From Climacium dendroides (taxonomy: Eukaryota; Streptophyta; Bryopsida; Hypnales; Climaciaceae), in assembly GCA_950106755.1 (NCBI GenBank), contig OX467082.1, forward strand, positions 49,060,588 through 49,124,587: 64,000 bases of DNA, in the 5' to 3' direction. The position numbers and the translations under genes were made by a program. The notes under the pieces were generated by a model. That model did no database searches. It was not told the origin of the DNA and saw nothing but the letters and a program-made list of their open reading frames with translations. Shown here piece by piece: positions 1-12,140 of this stretch. Every line of letters starts with the position of its first letter. Position 1 is the first letter of the stretch.

Positions 1-370
1 GCTCCCAGGTGCAAATGACAGCCAAACCCTAAAACAGTCTCTTTTATACCCCGAAAACCTCATCATTATTTTTTTCCGATTTTCCGGACGCAAATCTTGG
101 ATCCATTTCTCTGATTAGGGGACTAGACCGGATGCGTTTCCGATATCCGTTCCGCTCCCTAATCAGGTTCATTCAGGGCTTATGTTTCTAGTCTTTTTAA
201 CCCTTGGCTTTTCTTTTCTCTTCCATGCTACTCTGAGTCTACTCAATCCGGATTCCGTGTTACAAAACACGATAGAGAGAAAAATCAAAAGTTAGGTTGC
301 GACAGGGAGGGATGCAAAATAGTCCAATGTCTCTTTCAAAAACCGACCATTAGGGAAAGAGCATTCCAAT

Positions 371-3300
371 TGTGGGAATGTGATCCCATATGCTAGGCCC
401 AAAATATTAGCATATGACGGGAAAATTCAAAAATTGTTCCCTTAAAAAGGAAAGTTTTCGAGTTTTCCTAGGAAGTTAGGTTAATTTAGGAAAACCGGAT
501 TTCCAGATCCAGGAAAATTTCATTAGGTCTAAAAACCTAATTCCGGAACCCTAGAAAGTTTCGAAAATCAGATGACGGCGCCGGCCTTAAAAATCGGAAA
601 CCGGATCCGTACTAGGGATAGGGTTTTGCCGCCAAAACCTGTTCCGTACATTCATCCGACTAACCGACTATCTGGCCAGTATAAGAGGAGGATTGTAGCC
701 GGCAGTGGGCACGAGTACTTCCTTGTTTTTCCTTCCACCGGTGTTTTCCGTCTTCCTAGCTTTATGAGAATTCCGGTAGATTGAGGGACTGTGAGAGTTG
801 CGATCGTGTAGGGGTTACCGGAGTGAAAGTTTGTGAGCAGAGAATTAGGGAGAGATTGTGTGAGGGTTGTTTGTGAGCACGATGACTTCTAGGGCAAGTC
901 GGCGGAAGTTGAAGGATCTGCCTAAGGACTCGGAGAACGAGATGCTGCCACCGGTGCCCCGGCCAAGGACCATTCCGGTGATGAAGGTGGTTCCGGAGAT
1001 TCCGACAGAGGAGGACCGGTTGGGGCGCCTGCGGGAGAACCTCACCAACATGGGGTGTGACGGACTCCTGGAGGTGCCGTGGGGTATCCGTGAGGAGAGT
1101 GTGGTGTCTGACATCCTTCGACCGGAAAGTGACATCTTGGATACCACCATCCGGGCGAAGCCAGACCTGTGGACGGTGAACACCTGGAGGGCCGTCTACA
1201 AGTTCCGGGAGGCGCCGAACAAGGTTATGGAGAAAAAACAAGAGGTGATGGAGGGCGAATTCCGGGCGCTCGCCAACCCGAAAGAAGGTCACCAGGTTTC
1301 CGACCTGGTGAATCCGGAATACCAGGATGTGATAGCGTTTTTTAACCCTATCCTCCATCCCACTAAGCCGCGGCGAGTAGTAGCGAAGGTAGCCTCCACC
1401 ATATTGGGGAGCCTCTAGGGTAAAATGATGATGGATTGGGCAACCATCATCCATGAGTTAATCAGGAACCTTGTGCGTTCCCTCCGGTCGGGGAAGAAGG
1501 GTCAGAGTCCCCTTCTGGTATATTTGTCCCATTTGTATGCTCATCACTCCCTACTTAAAGCAAACGAGGAGAGCGCCTACCAGAAGCTAGTTCAGCTCCA
1601 ACAATACGGAGGAGAAGAACCTTCTCCTCAAGACGGACCGAACGATGAGGAGACGGAGGACGAGGAGCAGCTCACTCCTCTAAAGAAGAAGCAACGACGG
1701 ACTAGGACGCCGCCGGTGAATCCGACAAAAGATCCTCCCGCACCGGAGCCATGGAAAGAAGAAGTTCAGGAGCAGAAGACGGAGACCAGACCGGCCCCGG
1801 AAGAAGTCCGACCTTCTACGCAATTGGTTGGGCCGGTGCAACCGCAAGCTGGTACCACTCAAGCTGAGGCCGGACCCTCCCGGTGTAGGATGATGGAGGT
1901 AGAGGAGGGAGATAGGATCCACATGCAACTAGAAGGGACGCCATTAGAAGACGTTCAAGAGATGGCTCAGCATCTGGTATGGCGGACGGATGACCTCACT
2001 AAGCTCTACGAGAATTATGAGGGGGGCTCTCAAGCGGGTGTGTTGGAAGATGGCACTAACTGATCCAAACGCCATCTTCCGGAGGACGGATGCGTTGATG
2101 GCGATGGAACAGCAAAACGGTCTCCTAATAGAGGAACGGAAGAAGCTGGTGACGGAGTTGGGAACGTTACGCGTGGAGAACCGGACGTTGCGGGACAAAG
2201 TCTAGGACTCAGAATCCAAATGTGTGGATTTGGAGAGCACTCTCCGCACAGCCCAGGAAACAACCCGGCTCATAGAAGGGGACCACCGTCGGTAGATAGC
2301 AGCATTGTATCAAGGTATAGTTCGGCTCCGGAGCTCTTTGGAAGTACCGGCGGATTGTATAAATAAAGCCCGGCTGTTTGAAGCCAACCTCGACGTAGCC
2401 GCCAGCTCAAGTCAGGTTCACATCATCAAGTGCTTATCAGAGCAGGCGAGACGGATGGACGCATCCTGGGCAGATATGCGGGAGATGATGGAGTATTTGG
2501 CTCCCACTGAGTCGGATCCGATAACTCCTTCTTCCCCCTCCGCGCAAACTTTGGTGGTTACGGAAGGCAATAATCCGGAATCCATGGTTATTGAAATAGC
2601 ACTGGTGGTATCGGTTGATCCGGAACTTTCACCACCACCCGGAAGGCCAGAAGGAGTGGACTAGGGAGCCGTGGTACCCCTAGGAAGCGAAGATCTACTT
2701 CCGGTGACTCCGACCATCGACCTGACGGGTACTTCTTCGGAAGCTCACAGTGGTCGGGCAGAACAGTCCTCTCCTCGTCATAAGAAGACCCAGAAGGATT
2801 CCCGGGGAAGTCCGGACGTTTCGATAGTCGGGACCCGCAGTGTAGATAGGGACCCCAACATCGTGGAGGTCCAAAGATGGGGATAAAGGGGTCCAAGTCT
2901 GTTTCCTCCGGGGAGTAGCCGGAGGGAGGTGAAGTTGGATTTGCTAAAGGACTATGTTCTTTCCGAGGATCCGGATTCCAAGGAATAGTGTACAGTAACG
3001 TAGTATAGCGGCAATACCGGAGTCCAGCCATCAAAAGCCGGAAAAATAGGATCTGGGATTTACCGGAAATCTAGCGGACCAGTAGGAATGTTTTGTAGGA
3101 TTTTTAGGATGATGTTAGTCTTAGTATAAATAGGAGTTTTGATGGCCTTTCTGGTCATGCGCATCCATCCCATAGTTCCAACATTGTACCTTTTTGAGCT
3201 TAATTCCAAGTGTTTAGAGTATCCATTCTCTTATCTTTTTGTATGCGGTACATGTTTGTAGGAGGTGTGGATCAATCTTGCTTTTCCGGAGACTGAAAAC

Positions 3301-4036
3301 TTACCTTGAGTAGCAAGAGTCGATTTTGTGAGCGGTTTCCGGATGTATTAACTTGATGGGGAGATCAACCGGATGGTTCCGGCAGTAGTGTTAGTGTAGT
3401 ACTGCTCGGATGCCGGTATAGTCTGCGTGTAGGATACAGCCTTAGATGAAAGGTGTGTGTAAGAGGCTGCTAGCAACTTTTGTGTACAAAAGTGTTGTAA
3501 GTCGTGCCCGAATTCCGGATTGCTGGAATTCCCCGTAGAACAGAGTCAAAGCCCCGGCGCAAGCCCAAGAGAGTACAAGGAAACCCACCCGGTCGACGGG
3601 AGGCTCAGTGCTTGGTTAAGGTTAGAATGTCGTTGTAGTCCTTGACCGTCCCTGCGTGACCTAATTCGGAAAGCCTTCCGGATTTGTGAGGTGACGGAAC
3701 AGGAGGACACTTCCGGTCCTTGAAGAGTTAGGTTAGTACTAGTAGAAGAAAGAGAGAGAGAGAAAGAGAGCGTGTTTCTGGACACGGTAAGCATCCGGAC
3801 GGTGGATTTGGCCACTCGTCACCCAAACCCAAGGATCCCGGAAGGGGCACTGAACGATTTCCGGATTTTTCCGGAACCCAACCGGCACTAGTGGTCGGAC
3901 CGGACCTATAGTCCGGAGTAGTCTAACGGTAAACCTCAAGTCCTTGTGGAAACAATTCCGGAGCGGTTTATTCTAAGTGGGCCTTTGGTGTGAATTAAGG
4001 GCTAACTGGAGGAATACTGGTCCGATAATCGCTACA
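371..4036 (+). mobile_element. TG...CA element copy 1, solo-LTR-like, 3666 bp
   Basis: The element begins TGTGGGAATGTGATCC and ends CGATAATCGCTACA. It is flanked by a perfect 5-bp duplication, CCAAT at 366-370 and 4037-4041. TG...CA ends with a 5-bp duplication are the signature of retroviral-type integrase. No internal repeat of either end is visible, so the whole 3.7 kb behaves as one LTR, that is a solo LTR of a retrotransposon with very long LTRs, or a retrotransposon-like element lacking separate LTRs. It carries one long decayed reading frame (882-2988) and a GC-rich 3' part with an (AG)n run near 3745-3772. Copies 2 to 4 in this window are homologous. Confidence 0.8.
882..2988 (+). pseudogene. 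TG...CA element protein, copy 1 (decayed, ~700 aa ancestral frame)
   Basis: The start is MTSRASRRKLKDLP, shared at the same place in all three copies. Comparison of copies gives an ancestral protein of about 700 residues. It has a conserved N-terminal region (about residues 1-235, including ILHPTKPRRVVAKVA and a helical MMDWATIIHELI segment), an acidic Pro/Glu-rich linker (about 235-330), a long predicted coiled coil (about 345-500) and a Ser/Pro-rich tail ending in DSKE. This copy is broken by TAG at GSL*GKM (CAG in copy 2), TAG at KV*DSE (CGG in copies 2 and 3), TAG at RR*IAA (CAG in copy 3), TAG at GVD*GAV (TGG in copy 3), TAA at RWG*RGP, and a +1 frameshift in a G run near 2020. No protease, reverse transcriptase or integrase is seen. 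Similarity to plant-transposon gag-like ORFs is only an impression from layout. Confidence 0.7.
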
Positions 4037-4260
4037 CCAATATAGGCCAGCGCTCGTGAGTCATTATAGATTCTATCGCCCCCACAAAAACATCCAACAT
4101 AGTGACACCGACGTGCTCAAAACCCAGTACTGTCTCTTGGAAATGGTCATCTGGTCTCCAACAATTAATCCTACCCGACGAGAGAAGGATACCATTGGAG
4201 TCCTTCCTATGAACTTCAAGCCTGTTCCAATCTTCCTTCCGAGTATATAATCCCGCATCC

Positions 4261-5671
4261 ATCTAGAGATCTCTAGATGATTTCTCCACGTCGTAGGCTC
4301 TCTATAGCACAGTATGCTGGAGCACATCACTCAGTATTCACAATCCCCTCTAATTAGAAATAATGAGCAATACCTAGGCATTCTCGATAATTGACTACGG
4401 TCGGACAAGAATGAAGACCCACGATTGTAAGGGGATGGCAACACCGCACCATTCTCCTACAGGTCTAGCCTCCACAACTGACCCTACTCCAACTTCACCA
4501 AATCCGTGAGAGAAGAACTTTACAATATCACCATTGTTTAAAGGTGATGTCCTCGCACATGAGACCAGAGACTCATCCTTTCCATTTGATCCACCTACGT
4601 AAGAAGTAATAGCAACGTCTAGCCTTGCCGACGATGCCATGTGTCTATACTTAATGATGCACTATAGACTTGAAAGTTTAGGAAAGGCATGTAGAAGTTA
4701 GTCCATGAAGTATTTAGTCTACCCCATTTGTTCACAAATGTAAAAGTATTCAGTCAACCTCAACATTTTATGAAGGGATCGGTCATTCCTAAACTATAAA
4801 CAGATGATTGCATTTATAGGTTGTACAACCTTGTTGCCTATGGAGGTGAGAACATCCGTCCCTTCTTGCATGTCCCTCAGAAGATCTTCCGGTTGAAAAC
4901 CATGTGGCTTATTTTATGTTAATGGGAAGTCGTGATTTAAATAAACCTGATAATGCGCCATAATGTTCAATATTCATCTTAGTTCCAATAATAACGAAGG
5001 CAATGAATTATCTGGAGTTCTCCAGATGTATTGAAACTGGCTTCTCCGCCTCTCCGGCCTCGGATATCACGAGGTAAATACTAAGAGCAATGTTTAACTC
5101 AAATCATGATTGAGGAAGAGAGATTTCTTCACGGTATCATTCAGATTTACTCATAGTTTAGAGTGAACGCATTAGACAATATCACTGAAATTCCTGCTTC
5201 AGTGATTTCGATCGGAAGGAGATGACGTAGGAAAAACAACTGGAGATCTCTAGTTGCGGTATTTATTTCTGCATTAGTGAATGCAGGGAAGTTATACTGG
5301 ATAACACATATTTAATGCGTTTAGAACGGTATAAGATGAAAAAGAGAACATAAATGAGCCAAGGGGATCTGCGGATGGCATGGGAGCAAAAACTCAGTGG
5401 ACAGATAAACAAACTGAAGACAATGTCTACTATAAAAAATATGGCATCTGGAGATCTTTAGATGGGCAATTTCGGGAGTCTTAACGCCACATGTTGACAG
5501 ATCAGTCGTCATTGGATGCTACAATCCTATGTCTGAACTTGGCATACATATTAATAATTCGGACATATGCCAATGGAAACCTGAGCATATTTACGGAATG
5601 AAATCAAACAATATACCTCTGGACCTCAAAGCCATTAATCCTTCCAAAATATCATCTGGAGATCTTTAGAT
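4261..5671. repeat. Cluster of five palindromes, ATCTGGAGA/TCTCCAGAT type
   Basis: Five 18-20 bp palindromes are scattered over 1.4 kb: 4261-4278 (perfect, ATCTAGAGATCTCTAGAT), 5010-5027, 5237-5256, 5445-5464 and 5653-5671. All share a GGAGATCT-like core with at most a few arm mismatches. Spacing is irregular (about 200-750 bp), so this is not a tandem array. They recall the differently sequenced palindromes near 19.6 and 33 kb. I infer repeated protein-binding sites of one element family. Confidence 0.6.
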
Positions 5672-8600
5672 AAAGCACTTGCAATACTACATACTAGACA
5701 TTGCATAAAAGAATCATCAAAAAGGTGAAGGTGTACATATAGCATATTGCTATACAAAACCGTATTCCTAGCCGATTCAATAACCACACAGTTTGGATAT
5801 GGACCTCCAACCGCAAATGCTCAAAGCTTTTCTAAATCCCGTTCAAGAATATGATCTTGCTAAATGAAAGTCACTAACCTTGCCGTTTCTTCAACATTGT
5901 GTTCATTGTGTGACGCCTACAATCATTTCACCATGCTTCGAGTTGTAAACATTTTTGCGTTCAGACATACTGGTACCACTCAGAACATGGAGATAACTAT
6001 CAAACTCGGAGAAGGACAGCCTATAGGATTACGGGTTCCCTACGTTTTCATGAATTATGTCATGCTACGCACTTGCGACTACATTGTTTTTGCTTACAAT
6101 AGTTCGCCCGCTCAGCATCAGCTCTCTATCCTCAACAAAAATCATGTAAGTTATACACTAGAACCATCAATGAGAGAACTAGAGTTCAGGGTTTTATTGT
6201 CATACCTCACGCGATTGTAAACAAGTGTCTCGGGTGAAGCGCCTTGCCAACCTCCGCGTGCAATAAAACAATCGCAAGCACACATCCAAAGCCGACTGCC
6301 TTCTAAGCGCATTCATGAGTCCAAAACAAGCTCCAAGTGAGGTGATAGCTTTGAAAGGTTTGGGTTGTGTTTCACGGGGTCCTCACCTACCGATTCCTGC
6401 CTGAAATTCCATGTTGCGCTGTAGTCACCGTTTGAACTTCTAAATCCCTCTGTGCTTTTCTGATACCATCATCAAAAAGTCATTGTCGATGCGGTCCTCG
6501 AATCTTCCACACCTTAGAATAGATCCGACTTTCATGAATGCCGTGGTCTAGAATGGTGTGCACAAATTGGGCGTTCAAGTGCGGTCCTCGAATCTAGCGA
6601 ATCCGCTTGCCAACAGATTTCGGCCTTCGCGCTGCCATGAGGTATCCAAGGCACCTCATGCACATTCCGGGCTATGGACGCGGGAATGAAGAATCCCGGA
6701 ATCAAAACTGACCGCTTTGCTCCATAATTAGAGGACAACAACTGCAATAACCATTTGGGCTTTATGGTTGGAAATTGCCTAGTTATTGGCATTCTGCAGA
6801 TTTAGTTACTGACATGTTGCTCCATCATGAATGCATTTTTGCCTTAATTGGTGTTGGAGACCGAGCTTTCACGACTTCAGTTTATTTAAGTACTCCAGTG
6901 TGTTGTGCATTCACTCTTCGAGCGCTAGGGTTTAGGATATTAGAGAATTAGGGTATTAGATAACCTAGGTGGGCGGGAGGGACATCCCTAAATAGGGCCT
7001 TTCTTATAAATAACATACAAATCCAATTCTAAAAAAGAACTATTCAATCCCTAGATGGTATATGACAGAATGGAAAACGCTTATATTCAGTCATTAAACC
7101 ATCATATCAATCCCATCAATAAAAACACTTCTTTAATAAACTTTTCCAAAGAAGTATATATAAAACCAATAAAGATCACATCAGCATCTTTAAATTGTAC
7201 TGTACTAGCAGACAAGAAATGTCAATCGAGCAAATACCAAATAAAGGTCAAATCAACAACATTAAATGGTACCATATTAGTAAACAAAAATGTCAATCAA
7301 GTATAGTCTAATCTCTAAATCATGTGGTAAACTAAATCTTGCAATCCAGGTGATTTAGATTCCCCAAATCACATAATCTATTGTTGAGGTCTTGGAAAGA
7401 ACTACCATGATGAATTACCCAAAGAGGCTATGGACCTCACCTGTCCCCATGACAAACCCAACATAAGAATGTTAGTAAGTCATAGACAAGGTGTCTTCAG
7501 CCCATAGCAGCGTGTTATTGCAATCACAATAGAAAAATCATTTTAGCAAAGCTCTATACATCACACAAGAACCACAACCATAAATCACAATCCGCTATAA
7601 AGCGTATTATAAATAACCTGTAAAGACGCCATCTCTAGTCCTCACACCAAACTCTCGTATTCACTAGTATCACCTTGTGAGAGCAAGCCAGCAAATGCAA
7701 TTGTGTAGGCTTAAGCGTAGTTTGGGTCCTAAATTTATACCCTAATTTAGTCATCCAAGGCAAGGCTTAGTCCAAGTCTTAGGTCCCAAGGAGACATGCC
7801 TTGGACAACAAGAAATTGTTCTTGAGGTCCAAAAAGAATTAGGACTTGGATTCCAAGGAGGAAAATTAGCCACGTCATTAAAACTTGTTCTAGAAGGCAT
7901 CCAAATTAGTAGAGTAGAGGCCTACTCATCCCATAGGTATTCGAGGACCACACAATTAGTAACCACCAATTGATGCCTAGGCATGATACTACCTATGACA
8001 TGCCAGACACGTGTCCAGTGACAACCAAGGAGATTGGCCAAGTCAAATCACCTTGTGTCTTACCCCATCCAGCCTAGAAGCTTCTATTTTTTACACCCTT
8101 TGCTAGATTAAATTACACCATCTTATCCAAAAGAAGAAACAAACTTGCTTTTGTATGGTCCAAGCCAAGAAAATTAATTTACTATGGCTTAGAAAAAACC
8201 TTTAAAGAAGGTAAAAAATTGGTGTGAGAGAAGAGACTATAGCTTTAAAGTTTTTTAACAAAACCTACAAGGGAATATGACATACGGGAGGGGGGGAGGG
8301 ATTTCTAGGTAAAAAATCACCAGGTAAGGGATTAAACACAACCTTACCATAGAACTTAACAATGTTTGCAAAAAGTGTAAAAATATTCACCAAATTGCTT
8401 TAAGTAATTTTATAGGGGGCTAGCCCACTTATAAAATAATATCTAATAGGGTGAAAAAATTAGACCACCCATATCTTTATCAAACCTAGATAAAAAGAGA
8501 TGCAAAATGTGACAAGATTTTAGGGTTTAGGGTGTAAGTTATTTTTGTTGGTTTCAATTTGAGGCTTGATGATTCGTATTTTATTCCCTTTCTCAAAGAA

Positions 8601-9390
8601 ATGAAGTCCGCTTTTATTCACTTTTAATTGGTATGTGTAAATACTAAATAGTAACTAATGAGGATTTTTAAAAAAGGAGAACAACATTTAAAGCATTTGC
8701 ATATTTTTTGGGCTTCTCTCATGAAGTCTTCCATATGTAGTGGAAAAAGAAATGAAACTAATTCAAATACATTTAATTCGCACTTATTTTGGTTGAATCT
8801 AAAGTTATTTCCATACTCTTTTACTAATTTTGAAATCATATTGTTGTTCTCTTTTTCAAATTCAAAGATGTTTCATACTTCTTTAGTATATCTTGGAGAT
8901 AAATTTAGCCTGCCTTAGTATTAAAACCCTAAAACTAGAAAAAAAACATAAATTTTATAACTTGTTTTACTTCATATTTAAACGTATATATTAGATAAGT
9001 TGTTTCCTACATTTGGAATTGTACACATTTCATTCAAATGGGGTAGAAAATGACTTGACATTCACTTTTGACTCCCACTTTGGTTAGGCTAATTTGCTTA
9101 GTTCGTTTGTCAATTACATTTCAATACCCCTTCAATACCTGCAACGGCAAGATTGCTCCAACTTTCTAAAAGGATTTTGTACGTATAGATTCTATGGAAA
9201 AAGAAAATCACGTAGCTTGCAATAATTTCCATGAATCAAATCATTCAATAAATCATGTTAGTTGTGTAAAAAAAAAAAAAAGAGTACACGTAGAAGTTCC
9301 AACATACTCCTTCTTCACACCCGAGTTGAAGAATGGAGAACACAGACGTGGCGCGTTGGGGTTCGGTTGATGTTGTTCTTTTGTAGTAGA
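5672..9390. other. AT-rich stretch without a supportable gene
   Basis: Short open frames occur (for example 5864-6220 plus and 6532-6792 minus) but none shows a recognisable domain, a splice-supported extension or codon bias convincing enough to call. There is a short repeat of GCGGTCCTCGAATCT near 6490 and 6579, and an approximate 85-bp duplication at about 7170-7300 (ACAAGAAATGTCAATCGAG versus ACAAAAATGTCAATCAAG). Telomere-like TTAGGGTTTAGGG occurs only as isolated short pieces. Nothing else stands out. Confidence 0.4.
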
Positions 9391-9394
9391 ATAT

Positions 9395-9478
9395 ACTTAA
9401 GTACATATATCTTCCGCACTCCCACTCTTCACCTCCAAAGGTGAAGATTGGGAGTGCAGAAGATATATGTACTTAAGT
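9395..9478. repeat. 84-bp hairpin, 40-bp arms, 4-nt loop
   Basis: The arms at 9395-9434 and 9439-9478 are inverted copies with about two mismatches, separated by CCAA. The outer arms are AT-rich (ACTTAAGTACATATATCTTC) and the inner arms carry GCACTCCCA and TCTTCACCT. Such a hairpin could be the core of a foldback MITE or a young microRNA-like precursor. No flanking target duplication was obvious. Confidence 0.75.
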
Positions 9479-10049
9479 TTATTCTTTTATGCTCTCCTTT
9501 TTCCTTTTATAAGTAGCACTTTCCCCATTTATTCATTCTCCACCCTAAACACATCTTTTAGGGGGGGTACGCCTTCACCCTCCGTGGCTTTCCATTGGCT
9601 CCTCCAAACCCTCACCAACTTCTCATTCTCCATTTTTGTGTTTTTATGAGCTTTGAGCTTCTAATTTCAATTTTCTATTGCTACGACCAAATGATTTGAG
9701 AAATTTATTAGATTGAATTGATTTTGGATTTTACAACAATTAAATTGTTCACAAAGCTTTTGAGATTTACAAGTTTTTCCTTTAAATTCTTTTATATGGG
9801 TTGCCATTGTTTGTAACAATGAAGTCAAAATTTGAATGCATTCTAATGTATGTGTATCTTTTACCGTATTCATCATTGCATGTATTTCATTCATCATTCA
9901 TTAAATTTTTATTGTTTATTTCAGTATATTCTTATTTAATAAAAAAATTATATAAAGATTATTTTTAGTAATTTTTATTTGAAGATTTATTGAAATTCTT
10001 GCTCTGCATTCTATCTAATACATAAAAATTCTTATGAAATTCTAATGGT

Positions 10050-10081
10050 GAATGCGTAGCATAGCAAGCGCCAACCGCTAG
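10050..10081 (+). mobile_element. Possible decayed Helitron 3' end
   Basis: The stretch GCGTAGCATAGCAAGCG followed by CCAACCGCTAG and T resembles the plant Helitron 3' terminus, which has a GCG-rich region, a short hairpin, a CTRR end and insertion before T. The hairpin is badly eroded (only a short GCG/CGC stem remains), and I could not find the matching 5' TC end. Treat as a weak call. Confidence 0.25.
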
Positions 10082-10477
10082 TATAAAATAAAATACTATA
10101 TCAATATAATTACACACTCAGGCGTCCATGAAAGCTTCATGATTATGTAACTAAATCATTAATTTTGTAAAGGCAACTTCATTCTTTAAAGTTGCCATAA
10201 TGGTCATTGCTTTCAAGTGCGCTACTGGCTTAAACCTAAGGTTACAGGCTTTGAATTGGAAGGGGCTCTAAAATCGCTCACCATTCACAAATGTTCATTA
10301 TTTGTACTTGTCACTATTTCATAGCCTTCATCAATGTCTAGTGATGCACATTTCAGGGAGTGAACGATTTAAGCCTTACACACGCAATGTAGGGATCAAA
10401 AAACTGAATGCGCCTTTGTGAACGTCAATTAATACTTTCAGTAAAGTTTGACAAGTTAAGTTTCTATTCCATCTTAA

Positions 10478-10563
10478 AGGTTGACAAATTTCAAAAATTA
10501 AAAAAGTTATTGCAATTAAAAGGTTGACAAATTTAAAAAATTTAAAAAGTTATTGCAATTAAA
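10478..10563. repeat. Two-copy tandem repeat, ~43 bp
   Basis: AAAGGTTGACAAATTT followed by an A-rich stretch and AAAAAGTTATTGCAATTA occurs twice in direct succession with one or two differences. It is a simple local duplication with no gene association seen. Confidence 0.7.
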
Positions 10564-10564
10564 A

Positions 10565-12140
10565 GCTCCCTGGGTTCAAATCACCATAATACTATATGGT
10601 GACTGTGCTTCTCATTCATAATTTATTTCTTTAAGATGTGTTTTGAATTAAAATTATAAGAGTATGTTGCTCATTCTACTCTTCATTTATAGTAAAAAAA
10701 TGTTTTTCAATATTCCAATATGTATAGTAATAGATATTATTTTATTTCCATGTTTAGCTTTCAAAAATTACACTAACTTATTTTTCTTTCCTAAATATCA
10801 AAAAAATAGAAATTGAATACAAAATTCATTTACTAACTAGCAAAAACAAAAAAAAATTGGATGAGAATTAAATAAAAGGATGAATTTGGTGTATTAGTCA
10901 AATTTGACTTGAAGGTGTTTGATGTGGGTTTAGGGTTATGTATGTTAGGCCCTTAAACCTCATTCTTTATTGGTGACTCACTTTTAAGATTTTACATGTC
11001 AAAATAGGAGAGAAAGACTCCAAATCACTACTACAATTTTAGCACCTTCATGATCAATCCATTAGAATCTTTCAATCCATAAAAGATTTTTTTTCCAATG
11101 TGATCTCAAACACGTGTACATTGTTTAAAACGGTTACTTTTAATAAATAATTTATAGAAGTTTCAGGGTTTCTTGGCTTTCTGTTCAATATTGAGGAATT
11201 TCCTAGAAGCTCACAAAGGTCCTTGGTTATTTTGGGGTGAAGATCCATAATTATGCCATTTGAACTACCAAATTTTATAACTAAATCATTTGAAGAAGCT
11301 CTAGAAATTATGAAAGTACTTAGACTGCATGCCAAATGAATTCCAATTGTCTTTCAGTACAAAAACTTACTGAAAATAAATTGAAGAAGCTTACAATACC
11401 TATAGTTTTGTTTTAACTCTTTAGTGGGAGATTTTTAGACCACTTAAGTGGGAGATGTGTAGACCACTCAAGTTACATTACCTTCAATCATGAGGGCCCA
11501 ATTTCACAGTCGCCAAGTTGAGTGGCCCTCGCTGACGTGGCTGCCTTCCAGCTGCCTCTCCCAATGGTGGCACTTTCTCCTCCTTCCTTGACGACAAAGT
11601 TTTCTTCGGATGTTCACGCACTACTGCTCCTACTGGAAGCTTGTTTTCTACAGATGTTCCGCGCCACCGCCGTCGCTGGAGGAGTGAGATCTTTCCTGGA
11701 AGTTTGTTTCCTCTAGATGCTCCGCGCCACTGCCGTCGCTGGAGAGGAGTGTGAGTTTGTTCATTTGATTTCTCCAGATGCTCCACGCCACCGCCGTCGT
11801 TGGAAGAGTCTAAGTTTCTTCCTGTTGTTGCGAGTTTGTTGAGAGATGTGGCTTGAGGAAGAAAAGAGAGCGCCTTCACGCAGTCGTACACAAAACACGC
11901 ACTTCAGGGTTTCAGTAGAAGGGCGACTAGGCGATCAACGCACGACCTCTAAGTTCATGTACGTTTCAGGTTAGTTTTCTTCTAGCATGCTACGTGCTTG
12001 ATTGGAAATGTGGTGTTGCGCACAACTTGATGTGGTCATGCGCATTCCTCGGCTTCTCACACATTGGATTTAGGTGCAATGAATTTTGGTTCATTGTGCA
12101 CTTCAGGATTGGAGGAGGAGGGATTGAGTTTAGATTCATT
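10565..12140. other. Non-coding or eroded sequence left of the 12.1-kb CACTA element
   Basis: A direct repeat TAGACCACTTAAGTGGGAGA/TAGACCACTCAAG lies near 11,436-11,470. A more GC-rich patch at 11,480-11,900 gives overlapping short frames on both strands, with a repeated TCTTCCTGGAAGTTTG/CAGATGCTCC(A/G)CGCC theme of roughly 50-60 bp. I do not see a supportable gene. The block at 11,040-11,100 shares ATAATCTTTCAATCCATAA-like sequence with 24,090-24,130. Confidence 0.35.

Larger units (their letters stand above)
292..4278 (-). pseudogene. Minus-strand coding fragment split by a TG...CA element insertion
   Basis: A minus-strand reading frame from about 4262 reads towards 4037. If the 371-4036 insertion and one copy of its CCAAT target duplication are removed, the frame continues without a break from 365 down to a stop near 292. 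The joined tail contains ERWPILECSFPNGRFLKETL and ends in SLPVAT. I see this continuity directly, and it argues that the exon existed before the element landed. The segment VTMLDVFVGAIESIM resembles the LDxFxG motif of class I methyltransferases, but only weakly. A further open stretch at 4395-4640 on the same strand may be an upstream exon, and palindromes at 4261-5671 would then lie in introns. The function is unknown. It could belong to an older mobile element. Confidence 0.45.

Noticed and set aside
845..1454. Minus-strand frames opposite the TG...CA element protein (also seen opposite copies 2 and 3)
   Set aside because: They follow the conserved plus-strand codons and have no independent start context.
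882..2988. Reassigned TAG codon (Gln) in this organism
   Set aside because: Sister copies show CAG, TGG and CGG at the TAG positions, TAA and TGA also occur, and the intact kinase, Cys/His and CACTA accessory frames do not need TAG as sense. Methylation decay explains it better.
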